44,998 bases of DNA, taken from Chara braunii. Lineage: Eukaryota; Streptophyta; Charophyceae; Charales; Characeae. Under the pieces are notes generated by a model, which was given only the letters and a program-made list of their open reading frames with translations, searched no databases and was not told the DNA's origin. Below are positions 34,250 through 43,731 of this stretch, piece after piece (the stretch's first letter is position 1; every line of letters starts with the position of its first letter). The stretch is taken from NCBI GenBank assembly GCA_003427395.1, contig BFEA01000293.1, positions 107,047-152,044 of the forward strand, given 5' to 3'. The position numbers and the translations under genes were made by a program.

Positions 34250-34652
34250 GACCACCGGTTCTTTTCTCTCTTGTCAATACCATGTTGATTATCGGTAGCC
34301 AGTTACTCCCGTCACAATAACTGTCAGGTATAGGAGGGATTGAAACAGTCTTGTATGTTACTGGCATTATACCCCATTCCACTTTCTTCTTTTGCTTGAT
34401 CAAGTCTGCTTTTTCGTCATAAATAAATTGGATCACGATCTCCCATAACCAATTAAAGTTCTCACCATCATTGTTGTCTCCTTCCTTGACATAAGGGCGG
34501 ATATCATAGATATCTCCCTCCAAAAAATGAGTCAGCACTACGCAGATGGTTGTGCCACAAGAATGATGGCCCCAACAAGCCTCATACCTGTAAGAAAATA
34601 TCCCTCTTGTGGTAAATTTAGACAAATCTTTCAGAACAACGTAAACCAGCAT
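34239..34652 (-). CDS. Pre-gag ORF, domain-family copy R2
   Basis: A 137-codon frame starting ATG, the first ORF after the primer-binding site (leader of about 315 bases). Sequence order: FTTRGIFSYRYEA, then ICVVLTHFLEGDIYDIRPYV (family signature), a Lys-rich segment, and PPIPDSYCDGSNWLPI near the C-terminus. It aligns over its length with R1 inside the LTR. It has no signal peptide or membrane segment. The function is unknown; position resembles the extra ORF1 between 5' LTR and gag in Ogre elements, without visible sequence similarity that I can judge. Confidence 0.6.
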   Translation of the reverse strand: MLVYVVLKDLSKFTTRGIFSYRYEACWGHHSCGTTICVVLTHFLEGDIYDIRPYVKEGDNNDGENFNWLWEIVIQFIYDEKADLIKQKKKVEWGIMPVTYKTVSIPPIPDSYCDGSNWLPIINMVLTREKRTGGHES

Positions 34653-34966
34653 TTGTCTTGATCCGTCTCACTCTCTTCCTTTCAATTCCCTTCAGTGTAT
34701 TGAGAGATAATTGGGCATACCTGGTGTCAAGCTCGATTCTCTCCAGTCAATAATATCAATCTCCTTTTCCCGATGCAGTGTAGTACCTCACACAAGGAAG
34801 AAATAAATCACAGTTACCAGTCGTGATTCTCAAGAAAATCGAGACTTAAATGAGAATAATAAAGTTAACATGAAGCTCACAAAAATGTCAACAGTTCTCA
34901 AGTCCTAATCAAAGCTCAAAGATAATGATGACCCAGGTTCGTTCCGGACACGAAAACCTTTTCATG

Positions 34967-34984
34967 TCCCCGGCAACAGCGCCA
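34967..34984 (-). promoter_or_regulatory. Primer-binding site, tRNA-Asp type
   Basis: Minus strand: the LTR ends ...GACA, followed by a 4 bp spacer (AAAA) and TGGCGCTGTTGCCGGGGA. This matches the complement of the plant tRNA-Asp 3' end (TGGCGCCGTTGCCGGGGA) with one mismatch. Plant Ty3/gypsy groups commonly use this PBS. It fixes the orientation and the 3' boundary of the 5' LTR. Confidence 0.9.
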
Positions 34985-35441
34985 TTTTTGTCGCACTTTT
35001 TCCAGTCAGTCCGCTTCTGGCGACCGGAAAGCCAACAGGCTGTCACGTTGGATTTTGTATGTGATTGCAATAAATAAAATAAATTAACTAATGCAAATCC
35101 CTTCCTGTTGTGTGCGTCCGGCTTCGAGCGAGACCCTTCAATTACGATCTTCGTCGGTCCCCGGTCTTATGAATCTTTTATTTTGATTCGGAACAACAGA
35201 GAATTATGCAAATAATAATCATAAAATTATGGGGTGCTATGCATGCATCAATTATGTCAATCTGATTTTGAGAATTATGACAAAACGTCCACAATGGCAA
35301 TCATCAAGCAAGAATAATGCAGAAAAAAAGACTGACTGACTCGAGCAAAGATAGGGGCAATTGAATGAGGGAAGAATGAGAATTCATAATAATCTCAGAA
35401 AGTACATGTAAGCGGGCATGGTCAGCACCCCTCAAGAACCC

Positions 35442-36132
35442 TCACTCATCCCTCTGGTCATTATTTTCTCTCAATCTCGTTTCACTGATCTCCTCAGGTG
35501 CGTGACCCACGCCCATGTACAATCTGAGACTGAGGCCTCGTGACAAAAAGCCACCTGTAGCCAGCAAGCTCTGAACACGACCATCCAAGGCACATGATAC
35601 GGTAGTCAACCATCGAGCAGAACTCCTCTCACAAGGTAGGTAGCCCATCCACTCAAAAGACCCCTCGTCTGAGGTAAGGGTACCCGGTGGGCTCTGTCAA
35701 TGCCTCAATGTTGATCCCCGCAGGAGAGATATATCTCTTTGCCAAACTGGTTATATCCAGCCAACTTGTGCCATCTGTAAGAAGAGCAGGGACTGGGGGC
35801 CTAGGATAGTCAGTGTAGAGCATAGGCCCGAAGCTGCGAATCAACGTAGTGCCACTCTCATCAAACTCCCTCTCTCTCTGCTCAAGATATTTAGTTGCTG
35901 AGATCCAGACTGGATCAAAAAGTTCATGAGTCTCCCTGCCCTTCTTCAGATAGGGCCTCAGATCGTGGATAGTGCCTTCAGCAAAACTGGTCTCGACAAT
36001 GTATATCGACATGTCTCCCTGTTTGAAGCCAATGACACTGACATACTGATAATGGAATGCCTCTTTGCATGAAATCCTGTTGAGGCTGGTCAGCACTGAC
36101 TCACTGACCAGATCAGACTGAACTGTGATCAT
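35442..36132 (-). pseudogene. LTR-encoded ORF R1, domain-family member
   Basis: Starts ATG at 36,132 and is open for 159 codons to 35,653. A one-base shift near 35,670 opens a continuation (EGSFEWMGYLPC...) to 35,442. It contains FHYQYVSVIG, then IYIVETSF, AEGTIHDLRPYLKKG (family signature) and PPVPALLTDGTSWLDI, aligning with R2 downstream of the PBS. It lies entirely within the LTR, so a full-length element would carry it twice. The copy in LTR 1 lost its start in the 305 bp deletion. Function unknown. Confidence 0.6.
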
Positions 36133-36324
36133 GAGTAATCTTGCCAGTAGAGACTGACCAGATGGTCCCTTAGAACTGGCTACCCAACTGTTTGCAGGAA
36201 GCTGATTGCTGGAACTGATTGCTAGAAACTGATCACTAGTAACTGATTGTTGATGATTGATTGCTGATTAAATGATTGCTAAATGTCCGGATATGTGAAC
36301 CGTTCTTGCACAAAGACAAAACTT

Positions 36325-36579
36325 TCACGGATGGTTGCCAACGGTCCTCCTTGCCTCCTCAACAGTACCCTCAGAAGTCATGATGACACATAGTTTTCCA
36401 TTCTTGTTGTGCAGAAAGTATGTGTACTCGATTTTTGTATGACTTCTCATGAGGGACAGTGCATGTACCATCATCATAGTAGTCTGCAGATTGTATTCCT
36501 CAACCGCACTCTCCCTCCAGGTCTCTGCAGTATCCTGATACAGTGAGCAAGAGACTCTAACCACATTGTTGCCTTCCAC
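36325..36579 (-). pseudogene. LTR-encoded ORF, unknown (copy 2)
   Basis: Counterpart of 20,023-20,277 with a handful of substitutions. The start codon is GTG here and the frame is otherwise open to the same stop, ending RRTVGNHP. Confidence 0.35.
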
Positions 36580-36602
36580 ATCCTCATCGAATTCTCACTA
36601 CA

Positions 36603-36965
36603 TCAGCTCTCATCTCGAGACAAGTAACCCTTAGATAGTCTAGGCATGAAAAGGCTATTAGGCAAGTTGTTGTTTAGAACAATCGTTTCAGATTGCTGTT
36701 TTTCTTTGTTTGTAGCAGCCCCTGGTTGTTGTTTCTTGAAAGTCGTCTGAGAACTTGATGCTAATGACTGATTGTCGTTCTGTAAATTGATTGCTGATTC
36801 TGATTCTAAATACTTTTTCTTGGATGATGTTTCTGATCCTGAACGTTGTTCCCTGAATGCTGATTCTGAATGTTGGGTCCGAATGTTGGATCTGAATGTT
36901 GGTTTTGAATGCTGCTTATAAAAGTCTATTGCCGTTTGAGCTGACTGTTTGCCGATTAAGCACAG
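36603..36965 (-). pseudogene. LTR-encoded Gln/Ser-rich frame (copy 2)
   Basis: Same 121-codon length as 20,301-20,663, open, no ATG. Substitutions only between copies. Confidence 0.22.
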
Positions 36966-37062
36966 ATTGGTTAGCGACTAAAATCCACAGTTAATTGTCG
37001 TTCTGAGCACCGCTCGAAATACTTGTTCTGAACGTAGTCCCAAGTACCGTTGTCAGAGCAAA

Positions 37063-37078
37063 TACCCTGACAAGGGTA
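37063..37078. repeat. Terminal palindrome of copy c
   Basis: TACCCT, loop GACA, AGGGTA, 12 bases inside the TG end. It matches the palindromes at 15,750-15,765 and 10,197-10,222. Confidence 0.85.
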
Positions 37079-37640
37079 ATTGCCGGGGTTTTTCGATGTC
37101 GCACATTGTGTGACTCTTGCGTTGGATTGAAGGACTTGATGAGACGACGTTGCGAAAAATTTATTCAGACCTGACCTATGAATAACAGACTAAAAGTTTT
37201 GGACGCTAGTCCGGACGCGTGTGGCGTTCAGGAGTAACGAAGGTGAATGGTAATGCTTCGTTTTTGTCGAAGCCGCAGGAATGTGCAGACATGGGAACAG
37301 TAAAACCATACCTACTCTACGTAAAATAGTGTCGCGCGGCTGTTAAGCAGCGCGATTCAGGGCCTAAGCGGGCCAAAAAGGGGCCGCTCCGACGAGATTG
37401 GGACCGCAGCGTGAAGGGGTAGCTAGCCTTAGGGTCCGCGGGGCTTTTTGTGCCGAGGGCCGGGGGTGATAACATTAGGGTCGGCTGAGTGGGGTGGCTG
37501 TTAAGGCCGTTGGCCGCCAACCCAGCCAGCCAGCCACAGTGGCAAGCGGGCTTAGCAAGTAGAGCATGCTAAGTGCTGGAGGGAGGTCTGCCGGGCTGAA
37601 GCTCTTCAAATAGAAGGGCAGCTCCTCTCTTAATGTGAGA

Positions 37641-37728
37641 AGGAGCTAACCAGTAGGTACCATCGTTGGACTTTCACCCTACAGGCGCAGGGATCAAACC
37701 TCACAACGGATAACTTGGCTGGCTCCTT
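37641..37728 (+). other. tRNA-Glu-like module
   Basis: TAACCAGTAGG (A-box-like), GGACTTTCACCC (resembling the tRNA-Glu UUC anticodon loop) and GCAGGGATCAAACC (B-box) occur in tRNA order and spacing. CAACGGA near the end recalls a tRNA-Glu acceptor. The outer ends (AAGGAGC... / ...GGCTCCTT) are complementary and a T run follows. It aligns with 9,425-9,504 and 16,275-16,335. It does not fold into a clean cloverleaf. Confidence 0.6.
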
Positions 37729-37823
37729 TTGCTGAGAGTTGCCCGGTTCCCCCACCCCTCTGATGTGATGCAGTCGATTTTGACCGCGCGATCTACCAGA
37801 TCGCACGGCCGAGATCGGCCGCG

Positions 37824-37886
37824 CAGAGATCAGCATGGCCCCGTGCGAAGATGACACGCATAAATCGAGAAAGGTCAATTTTTTTT
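37824..37886 (+). pseudogene. U6 snRNA 3'-half-derived sequence with T8 terminator
   Basis: CAGAGA, then CAGCATGGCCCC, TGCG, and GATGACACGCATAAATCGAG, then AAAGGTC and eight Ts, match the 3' two-thirds of U6 with small deletions. The U6 5' stem-loop is absent; instead an unrelated hairpin-rich segment (GCGATCTaccAGATCGC at about 37,782) precedes it. The T run would serve as a Pol III terminator. It is a chimeric U6 fragment, not a functional U6 gene. Confidence 0.9.
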
Positions 37887-37950
37887 CTCGATCCCGCATG
37901 GGATCGAACTCGGACCTATATTTTAACAGGTCGTGGGTGAGCCACGACAT
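37887..37950 (-). other. Three-hairpin, tRNA-like segment
   Basis: On the minus strand: GTCGTGG...CCACGAC, ACCTG...TAGGT and TCGATCCC...GGGATCGA hairpins in a row, with GAGTTCGATCCC fitting a B box and TGGCTCACC resembling an A box. It is adjacent to and opposite the U6-like fragment. Possibly the head of a tRNA-derived SINE read on the minus strand. Confidence 0.4.
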
Positions 37951-37972
37951 GAAGTGACTGTTGGCCTTGCCA

Positions 37973-37989
37973 ATAAAAAAAATAAATAA

Positions 37990-38029
<40 letters not shown>

Positions 38030-38041
38030 TAAACTAAACTA
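37973..38041. repeat. Poly-A tract with AAATA and CTAAA steps
   Basis: About 70 bp of A-rich sequence ending in (ACTAA)n-like steps. It could be the A-tail of a retroposed sequence carrying the U6-like and tRNA-like parts. Confidence 0.85.
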
Positions 38042-38115
38042 AAGACTTCAAGAGGAGCGTCATGTGGCGCATTTAGAAGTGTCCGGGGCGCTTCAGTCCC
38101 CAGCAACGTGATGGC

Positions 38116-39240
38116 GCCCGTGAAAACGGGCGACCGTTTTTTGAAAGCAAGGTAAGTTTTTCTGTTTTCTTTTTTCGTTTTTTGTCCCTTTTTTTTTCTA
38201 GATTTCCCTCAGATTTTCTTCTTTAAGAATTATATTAATTTTTTTTCTTTTTGTTAGATTCTTTAGATTTCATTTGGGATCTCACTGAGGCACCCGTTCG
38301 TTTTGAAGGACGGGTTGCTGCTGCTAGATGAGCAAAATCCAGTGAATCTGCCGCAAAAATGCGGCTATGTTCGGGCGTGCGTTTTGGGACCTTGTACTTG
38401 TGCTACGTGGGACTCTCTGCACATGCTGGGCGGGTTTTAGTCGAGACGAATGGTCGCAACCGTCGGCTGCAAAGAGGGAGAGAGAGAGAGGAAGGGGAGG
38501 GGAGCGACTTACCTGGCGGCTGCTGCGACGTGACCACGGCCCAGGTAAGTATCTTTCTTTTTTCTTTTCTTCTTTTTTTCTTATTTTGGTTTTTTTTTTT
38601 TTTTTTTTTTTAATTTACTTCTGTTTTAAGTTTGTTGGGATAGTGGCTGTGCCCATCCGACTTTAGGAACGGGATGCAGCACCCACTTGCGCCCGAACCT
38701 GGCACTGTTCCTGACCGGGTGCGGGCCCGTGTGTTAGCAAGGGGGAAAGAATCTCCTGTGGAGCTTGACTCTAGTTCGACTTTGTGAAATGACTTGGGGG
38801 GCCGGCCGTTCGTTTCGAACGGCGAGTTGCCCCCTCACAAGGAAAACGAGGGGGAGTAAAGAGAAAAGAAAAAGAAAAGGGTAGGGAGAGAGAAAAGTAA
38901 GAAAGGAAAAGAAAAAGTAACGGCCACGTATGTGGCCGCGGGTTCAGGAAAGATACAGGGTGTAGGAAGAAGCAGAAGAGGAGGAGAAAATTATAACAGC
39001 CGCGAATGTGGCCATGACCGTAGAACAGGTGCAGCCCCTAGATGCTTCTAGGGGCTGATGGGACTGCGCCTGTTCGTTTTGAACAGGTTGTTGAAGATGG
39101 CTTGATACAGCCACTTTGAGGCTGCGTCTCGCCTGGGGTGGTGGCCAGGTGCATAGCCAAAGCCAGGGACTTGATGTCCCTAGTGGAACATCAAGATTCC
39201 CAGCCCTCGATCGAAGTTCAGATCGAGGGCTAGGCCTAGC
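38116..39240. repeat. Cluster of eight perfect or near-perfect hairpins
   Basis: Stems, with loop length: 38,116-38,131 GCCCGT (4); 38,292-38,315 ACCCGT (12, with inner TTC/GAA); 38,805-38,823 GCCGTTCG (3); 39,032-39,057 CAGCCCCTAGA (4); 39,069-39,087 CCTGTTC (5); 39,170-39,195 CTTGATGT (9-10); 39,203-39,230 GCCCTCGATC (8); and the palindrome GCTAGGCCTAGC at 39,229-39,240. They lie just upstream of a TATA box. Confidence 0.9.
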
Positions 39241-39290
39241 GCCGTTTTTTTGGTTGAGCCTCAAGTGGCTGTCTACCACTCCAGCCCAGC

Positions 39291-39297
39291 TATAAAA
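39291..39297 (+). promoter_or_regulatory. Candidate TATA box
   Basis: TATAAAA in the context CCCAGCTATAAAAGCAGG, with C/A start candidates about 30 bases on (TCCTCACTCAG at 39,317). It lies downstream of the hairpin cluster, 2.24 kb into the 5.24 kb insertion, as expected for a U3 promoter in a very long LTR. A polyadenylation-type AATAAA is at 41,002. Confidence 0.5.
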
Positions 39298-39514
39298 GCA
39301 GGGATGGTCAGCAGCATCCTCACTCAGTTGAGGTGCTGCCTACATTCTGACTGAATGTGGAGTAGTGAGCAGCATTATGCTGCCAGAGTGCTGAACGCTA
39401 GTGAGTAAGAGGAGTGGAGTGGAGATCTGCAGTGAGAGAAGAAAGGTGAGGCTGCCATAGCCACCGGGCTGCGTGGTGCCCGCGGGAGGTGTTGTTGTTC
39501 GCTGCACTTCTTCG

Positions 39515-39790
39515 ACAAGCGGTGCAGGGGAGGTTCTGCCCGTTTGGCACGGCGGCGGCAGGTCTTCGGCAAGCGGTGCAGGGGAGGCTCTGACCGTTTT
39601 GCACGGTGGCGGCAAGATAATTTTTGCCAGTGGCGCGGAAGCGTTGCCGAAATTTTGCGGCGGCTACACCGGTCCTAACGGCGGTGGCGCGGAAGCGCTG
39701 CCGAAATTTTGCGGCGGCTGCACAGGTTTTAACAGCAGCGGTGCCGAAGTGCTGTCGTTTTATGTTCAGCGGCAGCGACGTTGTCAAGGG
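39515..39790 (+). repeat. 54 bp tandem repeats (about five units), open frame
   Basis: The spacing 39,519 / 39,573 / about 39,631 / 39,685 / 39,739 gives a 54 bp period. The last units begin TGGCGCGGAAGCG and share CCGAAATTTTGCGGCGGC. As 54 is 18 codons, a plus-strand frame (39,461-39,874) stays open with repeats like GAEALPKFCGG. It has no ATG, and the minus strand is open too, so translation is doubtful. Confidence 0.8.
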
Positions 39791-39879
39791 GAGGTACGGT
39801 CCATTTGGAGGCTCGACAATGGCGGCAGTGCTGCCGGAATTTTGCAGCGGGGTGGAGCCCAATTTTTGTTTTGATGTGT

Positions 39880-41924
39880 GATTAGGCGGTGATGCCGCAC
39901 GGCGACATAGTACTGTTGACGGCGCAGCAAGCAGTGGTCCGTATATTTTTTTGTGGTGCGCGGCTGCTGAGGTGGATTCCAGTGTGGCCTAGAGGTTGGG
40001 CTAGCGCTGGTTCGTGGTTGGGACTGTGCGGCAGTGATGAGTGGGCCGGCGGCATGAATGGATCGCAGAGTGAATGCACGTGGCACCGACTATTGGAGTT
40101 GCGACACTTGCGGTTTGCGCCAGAAGGACATCCTTATTTTTGGGAGGCTCGCGGCACATGCAATTACAACCAGGCCACCTTTATTTCTTTTGGTGGCGCG
40201 CATCGCAAGTAGAATGAGAGTGGGACCATCCAGTGCTGTGGCGGTAACGTGGGACCATTTGGGACCATTTTGGGACCAGGTGAGACTGAATTTTGAAGAT
40301 CGGGACCGACATATTGTGGTGGCTATTGTGAGCGTACGTGGTACCTGGAGAAGGTGTGAACTTGCAATTGGTTGAGAGTATACTTGATAGGGGAAGTACA
40401 GTTGGGACTGTTGGGACCACGTGAGACTCATTGTTGAGGATACCCTCCTGTAGGGTTATCTCACTTGAGTCTTTCAGTGGAGGCGATTTTCGCTCATACA
40501 AGCACTTGGAGGGTGAGGTGGTCGTCGTTCAGTGGAACGACCACGAGTTGTGAAGCTGTGAGCTGCATATTTCCAGCTTCAACGGCAATCGTTCTCTCAA
40601 CTTTGACTAGAATATTCCTTGACTATCTTGAGTGAGCCGGATCAAACTTCACTCAAGGTCAGTTGAATGACTCAGATTTCCCTTCACACCTGTGTGAACC
40701 CGCACCTTGCTTGACCTTGTTGTTTTGAATGTTCAAAAGAAAAGGCGAAGGAAGTTTTGTGAATCATGCATGTGAATGGGAAAGTCTGACTTGGATATGG
40801 AATGGTATTGTTTTCTCTTGAACTTGTTTTTTTTGCATGTTGTGCAGGTAGGTAGAAGAATGCTTGCTATGGAGATCGACCTTACCTACTCGGGATGAAG
40901 AAAAGGATTGTCATGTTTCTGTCTTTCACCTGCCTGCATGACAAAAGTACTTGAATTCTGAAGTGAGTCATTCTAACGGGTGTCATGAAAGGAAACTTCT
41001 GAATAAAATGAAAGTGCAGTCTATTGAACTTAGCATTTTTCCAGGATTGACACATTTTATCCGGAATGACTTTCTATATCTATACTTGTCAAAGTGAGTC
41101 TCATTCTCTATCTCATTCAGTTTCCTTACGTCTAAGTTACCGAGAACCGAGAAGGATTGAAAATAATTGAAAATTACTTGCGGTGAATGCATTCTCCTTT
41201 CTCTAGGAAGCATCCAAGGCGGGGGTTCGTATGCTTTCGGAGTCGGCCCTGTTATCGACTTGCAGTGGACCCGACTCGTCGGGGGTGGTACTTTGTCGAC
41301 TCGGTGGTGACGGCCCAACCTCTGAGATCTGAGTCTTCGAACTCAGGTGAGGGGAAGGAGTATCTTAGAGGAAGAGGCATGCAACACGTCAAGCAATGCC
41401 CCTGATCAAGAAGCATCCGCGAAGCAACCTGTCATCCAGGAAGATTGAGAATATATGGCGACAGGCGTATGCGTGCTTAATTATAGGTCAGCTTTAGTAG
41501 AAATGAATAACTTCGGCAGCGCGTCTCATCAGGTCAAAACTAAGGCAGTCCAACGAGCTCGTCGACTGCATCAAATTTATTATCGGTAGCCAACTTCTCG
41601 TTGACAATTGTATGATCGTTTTTGTGGAATTCGACCCGGGATGGTCGGATTATGTGTGACATCGTGTTGTTGGATGTACTATATGATGATTCTGATTCCT
41701 TCAGTTATCATTTCATATTGGCAATGTTCCTGTCGACTACGGTCGACTCTCTTTTGATGAAATTATGTGTGTTTGTTATAAATTTCCTTCGATTGTGTGT
41801 CTAAGGGACTAGGATTACTTTTGTGGTTTCGCGTTTGGTCGAAACCTTAGTAGTCGACCGACGTTTGTTCGTACCTAGGAGATCAGTGCCCTAGGGGACG
41901 GACAACATTCGGGTCCGCTTAGCG
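39880..41924 (+). other. Right half of the 5.24 kb insertion; no gene recognised
   Basis: At 40,215-40,425 TGGGACC(A) occurs seven or eight times, twice as GTGGGACC. A small inverted repeat GATACCCT...AGGGTTATC is at 40,440-40,462. AATAAA is at 41,002-41,007. No coding region is supported. Confidence 0.55.
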
Positions 41925-42150
41925 TTAACCAACGTATCTATGCTACGGCGAACGAGCAAATGCCCTCGGCTGACCTACCTCTGCGATTGCATCTAAAAAC
42001 TTTCGCATGTGGGTCGGTAACTCGGTAGGGATACTCTCGTAAGGGTGGTGACAGCCCCTTAGGGAAGGTAGCTTATGCCCCACGGGAACCTATCCTGTCG
42101 TAGGGGACCGCGGGATATATTGCTGGTGCACCCGACCAGAGCGGCAAGGG
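41925..42150 (+). repeat. Segment homologous to 10,335-10,560 (minus)
   Basis: See the entry at 10,231. Conserved landmarks are in the same order. It lies 140 bp from the right end of the insertion. Confidence 0.8.
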
Positions 42151-42296
42151 ACGATGCGACCACGCACCGTCTCGGCGGCTCGCGGGATTACATATGCATC
42201 GTCCTAAGTTGTCTCTTGAATTTGTTTTGTTTATCTCCTGCGTGACATGGCCGGGAGGGTCCTCGTTCACTCAAGGGCCGATGCGCTCGACACCGT

Positions 42297-42680
42297 CCCG
42301 AGAACCGCTCTGAGTGCAGTTTCGAGTGCAATTCAGAGTACAACTCCAAGTACAGTTCCGAGTACAGTTCAGAGTACAGTTTCAAGTACAGTTCCAGTTG
42401 CAACTCTGAGTACAACTCTGAGTACAACTCTGAATACAGTTCAGAGTTCAGTTTTGAGTATTGTCCCTAGTACAGATCCGAGTACAGTTCTGAGTGCAAT
42501 TCAGAGTACAACTTCAAGTACAGTTCCGAGTACAGTTCAGAGTACAGTTCCAAGTACAGTTTCGGTTGCAACTCTAAGTATAGCTCGGAATACAGTTCCG
42601 AGTGCAACTCAGAGTACAACTTCAAGTACACCTCCGAGTACAGTTCAGAGTACATTTCCGAGTACAGTTCCGAGTACCAT
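42297..42680. repeat. 12 bp minisatellite in LTR, copy 2
   Basis: About 32 units of GAGTACAGTTCC and variants. The unit order can be aligned with copy 1 except for an eight-unit difference, so the variation arises by block duplication or loss. Confidence 0.95.
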
Positions 42681-43703
42681 CTGAACATTGGGAACTGTTC
42701 TGAACGCTGTTATGAGCTTTAACGCAGCTCTGAGCATTGAAACTGCTCAAGACGCTGTGCCAATAGGGCGGCCTAACTCACGAGAGCTTCGCCTTGGCCT
42801 TTTTCACAGTCACTAGCGACGAGCCGATGCTGTGTACTCTGCCATCACTACTACTAAAGTAAACCACATACTCTATATACTTTTTCCCNGCTGCCTTCTG
42901 AATTGCATNTTNTCTCTANATCATCTTCTGGGNTTCCATGCATGCAATTGCCTCAAGTTCCCAGTCCTTATTTTTATTCATTGCAACCTCACATTTTAGC
43001 ACTAGGACCTCCTTATCTTTCATGGTTCCCCTAAGTAGCCACAGAACGCGTTCACTCTTGAAAGAAAATGATCGTCCTCAAATTCAGATCTGTCCTGCTT
43101 GAGTGGGTAAATCCTGTCACCAAGGCTTCCCGCTAAATTGTAGACTATCGAAGCAGACAAGTTTTCAGTTAGAAAACATTTTGCCGTACCAGTCTAGCAA
43201 GTAGTCATCCGAGGTTATTTAATCACGAGCTGCACGTTGTTTCGAACTCTCTGGCGAGGTCAACAATACAGGACAACCCTTAAAAGTCACTGAAAACTGC
43301 CACCGCCCTAATACTGCGACTTGCCCCAGCCTCATGACTCATAGGAAACAAGAAGCAATGGACCTTAATTTACAAAAGTGACAACAATTTTCCGGTGGCG
43401 TCAAAGCTCGGCTGTGATGACCTGTGATAAATGTGAGAGTTTTCCAGGCATGTTCACTTGACCCAGTTCCTTTGTACTAAGCACAAATGTTATGACTGCC
43501 CAACCTTTGTCGAGAGTCACTCCGGGTTCAAAGTTCTAACATGGTCTCAATATTCCAATTCTGAGTATGAATAATCACTTATAGTTTTCTGAACTCAAGA
43601 CCACTCCTAAGGTGAGTTTAGGTAGCGCTCATCTCGAGCAGTTTGACATGGAAAAGAGTCAAGGGTCCCCTGTCCTGACAGAAGCCAAATAGGGTGTACT
43701 TCA

Positions 43704-43731
43704 CCAGTCATGTCTTTGATGACATGACTGG
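43704..43731. repeat. Perfect 11 bp hairpin in LTR
   Basis: CCAGTCATGTC, loop TTTGAT, GACATGACTGG. The same site in copy 1 (about 22,228-22,255) has mismatches on the right arm and one T for C change on the left. Confidence 0.8.

Larger units (their letters stand above)
34989..37050 (-). mobile_element. 5' LTR of the Ty3/gypsy element, proximal part
   Basis: From the LTR 3' end (34,989, next to the PBS) to the break caused by the 37,051-42,292 insertion. Collinear with 19,050-20,752. Contains ORFs R1, the 84-codon frame and the Gln/Ser-rich frame. A GATTGCTGAAACT-like tandem stretch at 36,190-36,290 is absent from copy 1 because of a deletion there. Confidence 0.88.
37051..42292 (+). mobile_element. 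5.24 kb TG...CA insertion: palindrome-headed family, copy c
   Basis: Comparison with the uninterrupted LTR copy 1 at about 20,742-20,753 shows a clean insertion. It starts TGTCAGAGC and ends GCTCGACA, flanked by CCGT on both sides (37,047-37,050; 42,293-42,296; ACCGT if the terminal A is counted as target). TG...CA ends and a 4-5 bp duplication fit an LTR-type integration. No gag or pol is recognised inside, so it may be a large solo LTR or a non-coding derivative. It holds the palindrome, tRNA-like and U6-like modules, the hairpin cluster, a TATA box and 54 bp repeats. Confidence 0.85.

Noticed and set aside
39398-39862. 154-codon minus-strand frame
   Set aside because: It follows from the 54 bp (18-codon) repeat being open on both strands; no motif, opposite to the TATA-defined direction.
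42247-42684. 145-codon Ser/Thr/Val-rich plus-strand protein
   Set aside because: The 12 bp repeat keeps every non-stop frame open on both strands; the sense strand of the LTR is minus.
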